Assembly: GCA_031551725.1 (NCBI GenBank)
Contig: JAVBNF010000052.1
Span: forward strand, 1 to 32,676
DNA: 32,676 bases
Direction of reading: 5' to 3'
Source of the DNA: JAVBNF01 sp031551725
GTDB lineage: Bacteria; Bacteroidota; Bacteroidia; Bacteroidales; P3
Positions 7,735 to 14,389 of the stretch are shown in pieces; positions within the stretch are counted from its first letter, which is position 1, and each line of letters opens with the position of its first letter. The notes beneath the pieces are model-generated. The model searched no databases. It had not been told where the DNA came from and saw only the letters and a program-made list of their open reading frames with translations. The position numbers were made by a program, and so were the translations under genes.

Positions 7735-8628
7735 ATGATTTCGGAGCCAACAACCGACACATTAAGCACATCCGTAACTTTTATCTATCGTCCGGTAGTT
7801 AACATTGATAGTGTACAAGCTGTTTGGAGTGGTTTCCACAAAAACAGCAGCTATGCGCCGTTGCTGCTCCCCGAAACCTCTTCGGAATTCAGCGTTGCCG
7901 TGGAGCGTCCATCCATGTTTGTTCCGCATCAACTGCAACAAAAGCATTTTTCGGAAATTTCGCAAGTGAAAGAAGATCGTTCATGGTTTTTTGGGCTTTT
8001 ACTCTTGGGATTTGTACTATATGCCTGGATTTTCAGTTCAGGTATTCAACGGGTTATTCAACTTGTCTCTGCAAGTTTTCAAACAAGATCATATAACAAA
8101 CTCACGCGAGAGGGCAACCTTTTCGGCGAACGGTCGTTTTTTCCACTTTTATTTCTAATTGTTCTTTGTTTATCTCTTTTCTTTTTCCGAATAGGGACAG
8201 AATATGGCTTTCAGCATTTTTCAGACAAAGAACAATGGAACTTGTTCGGGAAATGCTTTTTAGGCATTTGCATTATTCTCATTCTGAAAATCTTATTTAT
8301 ACGAATTTCTGCATGGTTGTTTAAAGAACAAGCTGCCGGAGCAAATTATCTTTCTTTACTGTTTATTTTTGATTCCTGCATGGCTTTAACATTTTTACCT
8401 TTGCTGTTGGCTTCCTTTTTTGGCGACTTGTGGCTTCAAAAAATAACATTGTATATAATGATTTTTATTATTGTTACCGGATTTATTTTCAGGTTTTTTC
8501 GTTTAGTTCTATTGGGCATAAATACAACAAAATTTTCTTTTGTCCACAATTTTTTGTACTTTTGCACGCTCGAAATACTTTTCAGTCTGTTTTGGCTTCG
8601 TTTTGCTATTTCGGGATTTATTTTTTAA
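7735..8628 (+). CDS. DUF4271 domain-containing membrane protein
   Basis: 297 residues. A soluble N-terminal stretch of about 75 residues precedes several strongly hydrophobic segments: WFFGLLLLGFVLYAWIF, a Leu/Phe-rich segment beginning FFPLLFLIVLCLSLFFF, and four or so more to the C-terminus. This pattern and the position directly before hemD match the DUF4271 family, which is confined to Bacteroidota and has no known function. It starts 10 bp after the rpoD stop and ends 30 bp before hemD, so cotranscription is likely. A TACTTTTG box near its 3' end (8557) may give hemD an extra promoter. Function is not assigned. Confidence 0.82.
   Translation: MISEPTTDTLSTSVTFIYRPVVNIDSVQAVWSGFHKNSSYAPLLLPETSSEFSVAVERPSMFVPHQLQQKHFSEISQVKEDRSWFFGLLLLGFVLYAWIFSSGIQRVIQLVSASFQTRSYNKLTREGNLFGERSFFPLLFLIVLCLSLFFFRIGTEYGFQHFSDKEQWNLFGKCFLGICIILILKILFIRISAWLFKEQAAGANYLSLLFIFDSCMALTFLPLLLASFFGDLWLQKITLYIMIFIIVTGFIFRFFRLVLLGINTTKFSFVHNFLYFCTLEILFSLFWLRFAISGFIF
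8557..8564 (+). promoter_or_regulatory. Possible internal -7 box for hemD
   Basis: TACTTTTG followed by C fits TAnnTTTG, inside the DUF4271 gene and 95 bp before the hemD start. The nearest upstream TTTG is at a poor spacing of 14 bp, so this is a weak candidate. Confidence 0.35.
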
Positions 8629-8658
8629 CACCCTCTTTTTCAAAGATAAATATAATCA

Positions 8659-9450
8659 ATGAAGATTAAGACCGTTCTAATTTCACAACCGGCTCCGGCC
8701 GAAAATGAAAAATCGCCGTTTAGCGACCTCGCGAAAAAATACAATCTGAAACCTACCTTTAGAAAATTATTTAAAATCGAAGGCGTTCACGTACGTGACG
8801 TTCGTCAAGAGCGCGTGGACTTTGACGAATACAACGGTGTTATTATGACCAGCCGTAATGCAGTTGACCACTTTTTTCGTGTTGCCAAAGAAATGCGTGT
8901 GGATGTTTCTCCGGAAACAAAATATTTCTGCAATTCCGAAACTACGGCTTTTTATCTTCAAAACTACGTTCAATATCGTAAACGTAAAATTTTCTTTTGC
9001 AACAGTCAATCTGCAAATGATTTTTTTACGCTTATCAACAAGCATAAAAACGATCACTTCCTTTTGCCTTGTTCCGATAATTGCAAACAAGACCTGCCGG
9101 CTTTATTGAAGAAAAACAAAATCAAACATACGCCGATTACGTTATTCCGAACGGTACCGGATGATGTTACGGATTTGGAAATTGCAAAATACGACCTTAT
9201 TGCCGTTTTTAGCCCCATCGGGATACAATCGCTTAAACAAAACTTCCCGGCATTTAAACAAGGGAAAACAGTGCTTGCTACTTTCGGATCGGCTACTTCT
9301 GCAGCTGCCGAAGATGCAGGATTCAAAGTTCAAATAAAAGCTCCAACCCCCACAGCTCCTTCGATGGCCGCTGCTATTGAAGAATATTTGCAGGTTGAAA
9401 ACGGGAAAACGGTGAAACCCACAAAAGCAACTGTTAAGACCAAAAAATAA
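8659..9450 (+). CDS. hemD: Uroporphyrinogen-III synthase
   Basis: 263 residues. The HemD fold has two alpha/beta domains with little conserved sequence. Supporting features are YNGVIMTSRNAVDHFF in the first domain, HTPITLFRTVPDD at the linker returning to domain 1, and YDLIAVFSPIGIQSLKQNFP with FGSATSAAAEDAGF in the second. HemD closes hydroxymethylbilane to uroporphyrinogen III in the cytoplasm, a step of tetrapyrrole synthesis. A basic, low-complexity tail (about residues 250-263) extends beyond the fold. The order DUF4271-hemD-rnpA is common in Bacteroidota and supports the call. A palindromic repeat of about 100 bp separates it from rnpA. Confidence 0.9.
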   Translation: MKIKTVLISQPAPAENEKSPFSDLAKKYNLKPTFRKLFKIEGVHVRDVRQERVDFDEYNGVIMTSRNAVDHFFRVAKEMRVDVSPETKYFCNSETTAFYLQNYVQYRKRKIFFCNSQSANDFFTLINKHKNDHFLLPCSDNCKQDLPALLKKNKIKHTPITLFRTVPDDVTDLEIAKYDLIAVFSPIGIQSLKQNFPAFKQGKTVLATFGSATSAAAEDAGFKVQIKAPTPTAPSMAAAIEEYLQVENGKTVKPTKATVKTKK

Positions 9451-9454
9451 AATA

Positions 9455-9553
9455 ATTATTAATGGTTAATGAGGCTGCGCTTTTTCGATTGATTCGTGAT
9501 TAAAAAGGGCGCTGCGCACATTCAATTATTAACAATTTATCATTAACTATTAA
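9455..9553. repeat. Palindromic TTAATG repeat between hemD and rnpA
   Basis: ATTATTAATGGTTAATGAG at the left answers an ATT..TTAACAATTTATCATTAACTATTAA arm at the right. Between them lie GGCTGCGC and GGGCGCTGCGC with TTTTTC/AAAAAG. The right arm repeats, inverted, the segment found upstream of the MBL hydrolase (3050-3068). The repeat ends 3 bp before the rnpA start codon. Confidence 0.7.
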
Positions 9554-9556
9554 TCT

Positions 9557-9934
9557 GTGGCTTCTTTCGGTAAAAATAAACGTCTTTGTAAAACATCGGA
9601 AATCGAATTTTTATTTTCGAAAAAAAAATCGTTCCCTGTCGGAATGATGCGTGTCCTTTATACCGAAAATCCTTTCGAAGAAAAAGAAACACTGAAACTT
9701 TTAATTTCAGTCCCTAAAAAAAATATTCCGCTTGCCGTCAACCGCAATCGTATCAAACGCTTGATACGCGAGGCTTATCGACATCATTATGAAACTCTCG
9801 AACAGCTTCTCAAAGGACAAAATAAGCATTTTTTATTAGCCTTTATTTTTTTTGGAAAAGAAGTCCCTTCCTCTTCAGACGTACAGTTTTGGGTGGCAAA
9901 AGCAATGGCTGAACTTAAAAGCAACCTAAAGTAG
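9557..9934 (+). CDS. rnpA: Ribonuclease P protein component
   Basis: 125 residues, normal for RnpA. The start is GTG at 9557: an in-frame TAA lies at 9551-9553, and the next ATG would remove about 30 residues, including the KNKRLCKTSEIEFLF start of the family. The diagnostic RNR motif is VNRNRIKRLIREAYR, preceded by LLISVPKKNIPLA, and the pattern ends with HFLLAFIFFGKEVP. RnpA binds the RNase P RNA and helps process tRNA 5' leaders. The leader immediately before the GTG is the right arm of a dispersed palindromic repeat, so no ordinary ribosome-binding region is visible. The downstream lipoprotein gene is convergent, 21 bp away; a yidD gene, a frequent partner, is absent. Confidence 0.93.
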   Translation: MASFGKNKRLCKTSEIEFLFSKKKSFPVGMMRVLYTENPFEEKETLKLLISVPKKNIPLAVNRNRIKRLIREAYRHHYETLEQLLKGQNKHFLLAFIFFGKEVPSSSDVQFWVAKAMAELKSNLK

Positions 9935-9955
9935 TTTAACAAATATTAAAATTTG

Positions 9956-11305
9956 TTATTGCACCTCTTCAAAGTCCTTGTTAGTATTAGCCGGCACAAC
10001 TCTCGTATTAACAACGCTTCCATTGGCATCTAACAAGCAGACGATTACTTTCAAGTTTTCTACTTTTTCCGATTGATAGGAAACAGAGGGGAATGAAACC
10101 CTGTATATGCTATTTTCAACTGACTTATGGGCAGGAATATCATTTCCCAATATATCTGTTGCAACAGCCCTTGCCACGTCTTTATGTTCAAAACCAAGGA
10201 TTGGGTTGCCACCCCCAAAAAGGCCCGAAGGGCCGAAATAACTATTTGCTTGATTGTATATCAAACCATCTTCCACCACATAAACAACGCATTTGGCAGA
10301 AGGTAAAGATGCGCTAAATGCAAAAGTTACATCAATAGTTCCATTTGACGCTCCCAATGTTGAAGACACGGCAATACCATAAAAAGAACTTGGTTTGATG
10401 AAATTTAAAGGTTGATCAATATAAGTCGTATGCTCAGGAGGTGTCCAACGAGTACTTCGGTTAATAAAAGCCGTCGGATAAGCTGTAACATCAAGTTTAT
10501 CCCTCAAGGGGCCTGTCGCATTAAAGTCATAGGGATCTACTTGTGCACCGGTTGCTTTTCCTTTGTGGATGGCAACAGGCACAATTTTATCTGTTTGCTC
10601 TTGCAGCTTTTCAATTGCATATAATACGCGTGGACAATAAGGGCACCAAGTGCCGGTAAAGTCTTCAACAAGCACTCTATGTACAAATTTTTGAGGAGGC
10701 GGAAGAATGGTTATCGTCAAAGCATTGCTTGTTACATCGCCAACTTTCGCTGTTATCACATACGTTTTTGTGTCGACAGGCATTGTTTTTCCTTCCATAA
10801 GTATGCCATCGATGTACAGTTTAGCTAAATTTGTGATGTCTTTCGTGCCTATGCTCGAAGATATTCCCGTAACTGTAAAAATATCCTGATTTTCCATGCC
10901 TGCATAAATGTTACGATCCGTAGTTAACGAAAGTAAAATGCTATCAAAAACAAAATCCTCGCCAAACACATTTATCGACAATGTGTTGCTCGTCAGATCT
11001 TTATATTTGGCATATGCTTTATAAGATTTTGTTTGGTTGGGAGGGTTAAACGTATTTCCTAATATTTGCAAACTATCTACATAAAAAACAGATGAGTCTG
11101 TATAATCTACACTATCATTACTCATCACGCTAAATTGGATAATTTCACCAGATTCACTCCATACACTTGTTGCATTGGACGTAAGAATTAAACTTACCGG
11201 TCCGGTTTTAGTTTCTTCCGTTGGAGCATCGGTCGTTTTCTCACAAGCTGCAAAAACAATGAGCGCTGCAACAAATGTGGAAAATAAAAAGAATTTTCTT
11301 CGCAT
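9956..11305 (-). CDS. Omp28-like lipoprotein with thioredoxin-like domain
   Basis: 449 residues. A lipoprotein signal peptide ends in the lipobox VFAAC with C21 as the lipidated cysteine. Two similar Ig-like modules follow: one ends KAYAKYKDLTSNTLSINV, the other VITAKVGDVTSNALTITI (about residues 35-115 and 120-200). A thioredoxin-like domain comes next with FTGTWCPYC (C221, C224), then a C-terminal beta-rich region. This matches Omp28-related outer membrane proteins of Bacteroidota; the CxxC suggests disulfide or redox work outside the inner membrane. It is divergent from a TlpA-like thioredoxin gene and a DUF6029 gene, a recurrent trio. A -7 box lies at 11342-11335. The partner substrate is unknown. 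Confidence 0.85.
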   Translation of the reverse strand: MRRKFFLFSTFVAALIVFAACEKTTDAPTEETKTGPVSLILTSNATSVWSESGEIIQFSVMSNDSVDYTDSSVFYVDSLQILGNTFNPPNQTKSYKAYAKYKDLTSNTLSINVFGEDFVFDSILLSLTTDRNIYAGMENQDIFTVTGISSSIGTKDITNLAKLYIDGILMEGKTMPVDTKTYVITAKVGDVTSNALTITILPPPQKFVHRVLVEDFTGTWCPYCPRVLYAIEKLQEQTDKIVPVAIHKGKATGAQVDPYDFNATGPLRDKLDVTAYPTAFINRSTRWTPPEHTTYIDQPLNFIKPSSFYGIAVSSTLGASNGTIDVTFAFSASLPSAKCVVYVVEDGLIYNQANSYFGPSGLFGGGNPILGFEHKDVARAVATDILGNDIPAHKSVENSIYRVSFPSVSYQSEKVENLKVIVCLLDANGSVVNTRVVPANTNKDFEEVQ

Positions 11306-11334
11306 GGAAAATATGTTTTAAAAAGCTACGTTTA

Positions 11335-11342
11335 CAAAGATA
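11335..11342 (-). promoter_or_regulatory. -7 box for the Omp28-like gene
   Basis: On the minus strand TATCTTTG (11342-11335) fits TAnnTTTG, about 30 bp before the start codon. A TTTG at the -33 position is not seen. Confidence 0.5.
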
Positions 11343-11387
11343 CGATATTTTTTTGACTTAACTAATACTTAAGATAAAAAAATCTTG

Positions 11388-11429
11388 TATATTTGTATTT
11401 TGTAACTTCATAGTTTAATTCTATTTTTG
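11388..11429 (+). promoter_or_regulatory. Tandem promoter boxes upstream of the TlpA-like gene
   Basis: TATATTTG at 11388-11395 is one -7 candidate. A better-spaced pair is TTTG at 11399-11402, 19 bp, then TATTTTTG at 11422-11429. The second would start transcription at or next to the ATG at 11434, giving a leaderless message; the first gives about 30 nt of leader. Confidence 0.55.
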
Positions 11430-11433
11430 TATT

Positions 11434-11922
11434 ATGAAAACATTCGTTTTATCACTTCTTTTTGCATTTAGCGCCGCAAGCGTTTTTGCGCAAAATTCCG
11501 AAATTCCAAACATCACACTGAAAGATCTTGATGGAAAAGATTGCAATATCGGTGAAAAATATTCAGATAAGCTGATCGTTCTTAATTTCTGGGCCACTTG
11601 GTGTGGTCCCTGCCTAAAAGAAATGGATGCTTTGAATGATGTATATGCCGATTGGCAAGACGAAACAGGCGTGGAAATTGTTGCCGTTTCTGTGGATGAT
11701 TCTCGCACTGTTAAAAGAGTGAAACCCTTAGTAAATGGAAAAGCATGGGATTTTACCATTTTATTAGACGAAAACCAAGATATGAAGAGGAAGATGAATG
11801 TTGCAAATCCGCCACATGTATTTATCATAAATAAGGGGAAAATCGTATATCAACATGCAGGGTACGCTCCCGGTTCGGAAAACGAACTTTACAAAGAATT
11901 GAAAAAATATGCGGAGCAATAA
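11434..11922 (+). CDS. TlpA-like thiol-disulfide oxidoreductase (redoxin)
   Basis: 162 residues. A cleavable signal peptide ends in ASVFAQ (about residue 20), then comes a thioredoxin-fold domain. Its active site is FWATWCGPC, with redox cysteines C57 and C60, and the cis-proline region is NPPHVFIIN. TlpA/ResA-type proteins are periplasmic reductants, for example of apo-cytochrome c or of other thiol proteins. No cytochrome c maturation gene is adjacent. The neighbours are the divergent Omp28-like CxxC lipoprotein and a downstream DUF6029 gene that starts 5 bp after this stop. A shared envelope redox role is therefore likely but inferred. A DsbD-type electron donor is also encoded in the window (25343-27448). 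Confidence 0.92.
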   Translation: MKTFVLSLLFAFSAASVFAQNSEIPNITLKDLDGKDCNIGEKYSDKLIVLNFWATWCGPCLKEMDALNDVYADWQDETGVEIVAVSVDDSRTVKRVKPLVNGKAWDFTILLDENQDMKRKMNVANPPHVFIINKGKIVYQHAGYAPGSENELYKELKKYAEQ

Positions 11923-11926
11923 TCGA

Positions 11927-13612
11927 ATGAAAAGGATCTTATTATTTACAATCATCAGCCTCGCTTTTTCCGTAAAAGCCTATTCTCAATTCAACGCAAG
12001 TTTTGAAGGGATCGGGCAATGGTATATTGACGATAAAAAAATAAAACTAACCGTCCCCGATACTGCCGACAGAATTAGGACCAATGCTTACTTGAAGTTC
12101 GACTATTCCTTAGAAAATTGGGACTTTGGATTGCAAGCAGAGTCGTATTTACCAAAAGCGCTTTTGAATTTTTCGCCGGATTTGAAGGGCGTTAATATCG
12201 GAACCTTATACGCACGGTATCACAATACAAAATTAGGACTCGACATCACGGGCGGCCACCTTTACGAACAATTTGGCAGCGGTCTTATTTTACGCACATG
12301 GGAAGACCGCCAATTAGGACTCAACAATGCTATTTTGGGAGGGCGCGTGGTTTATAGCCTATTGAATGGAACAACCCTGACTGCGTTAGCCGGGAAACAG
12401 CGAATCGGGATGGGATTTGACCTCTCCGACGGAATGATCTATGCCGCTAATTTAAATACTTCCATTACAGATCTTTTATCTACAACTGATTTCTCTATTG
12501 ATGCCGGACTTAGCTACGTAGGGCGATACGAAAAAGATACGATATCGGAATTACCTGCGATGCTGAACAGTTATTCTGCACGTCTTCATTTTTTGATGAA
12601 TGGATACTATATTGGAGGAGAGTACGTATATAAAGGCAAAGATGCAGTCATGGAATTTGGAATGCCCCGTATGGAATCGATGTATCCGGGACAGGCTTTG
12701 CTTATTAACTTTGGCTATACGCAAAAAGGATTGGGAATTGATGTCAACTTGCGGCGGCTCGAAAATATGGGATTTTACTCCCAACGAAATTTAGTCGGCA
12801 ACGAATACAATACCGGTGTGATGAATTATCTTCCTGCTTTAACCAAACAGTACGATTATTCTCTTCAAAATATATATTTATATGCAGCCCAACCCTATTT
12901 ACAATTTGTACCGCCTAATGCCGGCGAAATCGGAGGACAGATCGATGTCATTTATGAATTCAAAAAAAAGTCTTTACTTGGTGGAAAATATGGCACAAAT
13001 ATAGCGCTAAATGCGTCTTACTGGGCAGGACTTAAAGCGGATATGAATATGATGGCCGGAACTTATACCGCTGAATTTTTAGCTCTTGGTGAACGATACT
13101 ATAACGATTTGGGAATCGAAATCCGTAAAAAAACATCAAAGAATTGGTCGTTTATTGCAATGTATTTGAATCAATATTATAACTTTTATATAGAAGCCCA
13201 TGAAGGAGCCGCTCATGCAAATACCCTTACAGGAGAAGCAACTTTTAAATTCGGGAAAGCGCAATCAATACGATTGGAAGCACAGCATCAATGGGCATAT
13301 AAGACACGTCGTGAATTAAATCAAGGTGAGGTAATAGAGGTTAAAGATAATCAAAATTGGATAGGTGGAACATTGGAATACACGTTGAATTATAATTGGT
13401 CTGTATATGTATCAGACATGTATAATTACGGATATAAAAATGCAGATGAACGCATCCATTATTACAATGCCGGCATCACTTTTATCAAAGGGGCCACGAG
13501 GGTTTCTGCCGGTTACGGCAGGCAGCGCGGTGGCTTGCTTTGTGTTGGAGGAGTTTGCCGTACAGTGCCGGAATCGGCCGGGTTAACACTTAATATTTTG
13601 ACGACGTTCTAA
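11927..13612 (+). CDS. DUF6029-family outer-membrane-barrel-like protein
   Basis: 561 residues from ATG at 11927, chosen over the in-frame ATG at 11909. The later start gives a clean signal peptide (MKRILLFTIISLAFSVKAYS) and no overlap with the upstream stop at 11922. The mature protein is a long series of alternating polar/hydrophobic strands rich in Tyr, Asn and Gly, e.g. LGLDITGGHLYEQFGSGLIL and YFGLQ-like aromatic belts. That is typical of a Bacteroidota outer membrane barrel, and the C-terminus ends in hydrophobic LTLNILTTF. I assign it to DUF6029 from recalled neighbourhood (Omp28/TlpA/DUF6029) and overall look; no function is established. A cysteine pair near the C-terminus (CVGGVC) is notable beside two CxxC redox proteins. 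Confidence 0.7.
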   Translation: MKRILLFTIISLAFSVKAYSQFNASFEGIGQWYIDDKKIKLTVPDTADRIRTNAYLKFDYSLENWDFGLQAESYLPKALLNFSPDLKGVNIGTLYARYHNTKLGLDITGGHLYEQFGSGLILRTWEDRQLGLNNAILGGRVVYSLLNGTTLTALAGKQRIGMGFDLSDGMIYAANLNTSITDLLSTTDFSIDAGLSYVGRYEKDTISELPAMLNSYSARLHFLMNGYYIGGEYVYKGKDAVMEFGMPRMESMYPGQALLINFGYTQKGLGIDVNLRRLENMGFYSQRNLVGNEYNTGVMNYLPALTKQYDYSLQNIYLYAAQPYLQFVPPNAGEIGGQIDVIYEFKKKSLLGGKYGTNIALNASYWAGLKADMNMMAGTYTAEFLALGERYYNDLGIEIRKKTSKNWSFIAMYLNQYYNFYIEAHEGAAHANTLTGEATFKFGKAQSIRLEAQHQWAYKTRRELNQGEVIEVKDNQNWIGGTLEYTLNYNWSVYVSDMYNYGYKNADERIHYYNAGITFIKGATRVSAGYGRQRGGLLCVGGVCRTVPESAGLTLNILTTF

Positions 13613-13639
13613 GAAAGGCCTCGGGTTTCTCTCTTTTAA

Positions 13640-13671
13640 TTTGTAACTCGTCCCCTTTTTTTGTATCTTTG
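13640..13671 (+). promoter_or_regulatory. Promoter of the decarboxylase-like/S9 peptidase pair
   Basis: TTTG (13640-13643), 20 bp and TATCTTTG (13664-13671) fit the Bacteroidota consensus. The leader of about 55 nt contains GCGAAGCG and GCGTTAGCG repeats (13681-13708). Confidence 0.65.
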
Positions 13672-13729
13672 CCGAACTAAGCGAAGCGTTCTCGTGAGCG
13701 TTAGCGAATAATCAAAAAACAAAAAAACT

Positions 13730-14386
13730 ATGAAGCCCGAACAAATTGCAGCACCGTGGACGCTTTCCGGAGAAGCGTATGTGATGATTTATAAATTTTC
13801 AAAGGCGTTTGTCGAGAAAAATGCTTTCCTGCCGGAATTTCTTAAGGGAACTTTCAACGGAGGAATGGGAACCGTTTTGTTTTTCGATTTCAAAGAAACA
13901 CCCGTCGGTCCGTTTCGCATGCTTGCATTTATGCCCAGCCGTTTCCTTTGGAACCAATTGGACCGCACAACCGTAAGCAAATGTTACGTGGACAGCCAAG
14001 AAGCCGCTTTCAACCTTCGCGAAAACTGGGGAATTAATGCCGAAATGGCCGATTTTGAACAAGGTCTATTCGAAGAAGAAGAAGTTATCCGCCTACGAAA
14101 AGAAGATGCCGAGTTTTTCGAAATCCGCCTACGCCCCGGAAAAATAAATTTCCCCGTAAACACTAAATACGTTTCCTTTGCCGGACTTGTTCAGCAAAAA
14201 GGAAAAGCATTTTTAACCACCAATTTTCATGCAAAAAGTCAAGCACGCTTGGCCTCTTTGAAATATTGCCGTTCCAGCAAAGGATTTTTTCCCGATGTAT
14301 CCAAACACACGGCCCTCACCATTATGCGGATGGACAATTTCAGCCTTACGTTCGAAACCGCTTCTCCTGTTATTGTAAAAAAATAA
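13730..14386 (+). CDS. Acetoacetate decarboxylase-like protein, uncertain
   Basis: 218 residues, no signal peptide, no membrane segment. The sequence has a beta-rich pattern: APWTLSGEAYVMIYKF, then GGMGTVLFFDFKETPVGPFR and MLAFMPSRFLWNQLD. It resembles the start and central strands of the acetoacetate decarboxylase-like fold. I cannot place the catalytic lysine with confidence, so enzymatic activity is unproven and it may be a non-catalytic relative. A strong promoter lies 59 bp upstream. The S9 peptidase gene begins 3 bp after its stop, so the two are cotranscribed, though the functional connection is not obvious. It could equally be a conserved hypothetical protein. Confidence 0.45.
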   Translation: MKPEQIAAPWTLSGEAYVMIYKFSKAFVEKNAFLPEFLKGTFNGGMGTVLFFDFKETPVGPFRMLAFMPSRFLWNQLDRTTVSKCYVDSQEAAFNLRENWGINAEMADFEQGLFEEEEVIRLRKEDAEFFEIRLRPGKINFPVNTKYVSFAGLVQQKGKAFLTTNFHAKSQARLASLKYCRSSKGFFPDVSKHTALTIMRMDNFSLTFETASPVIVKK

Positions 14387-14389
14387 ATC

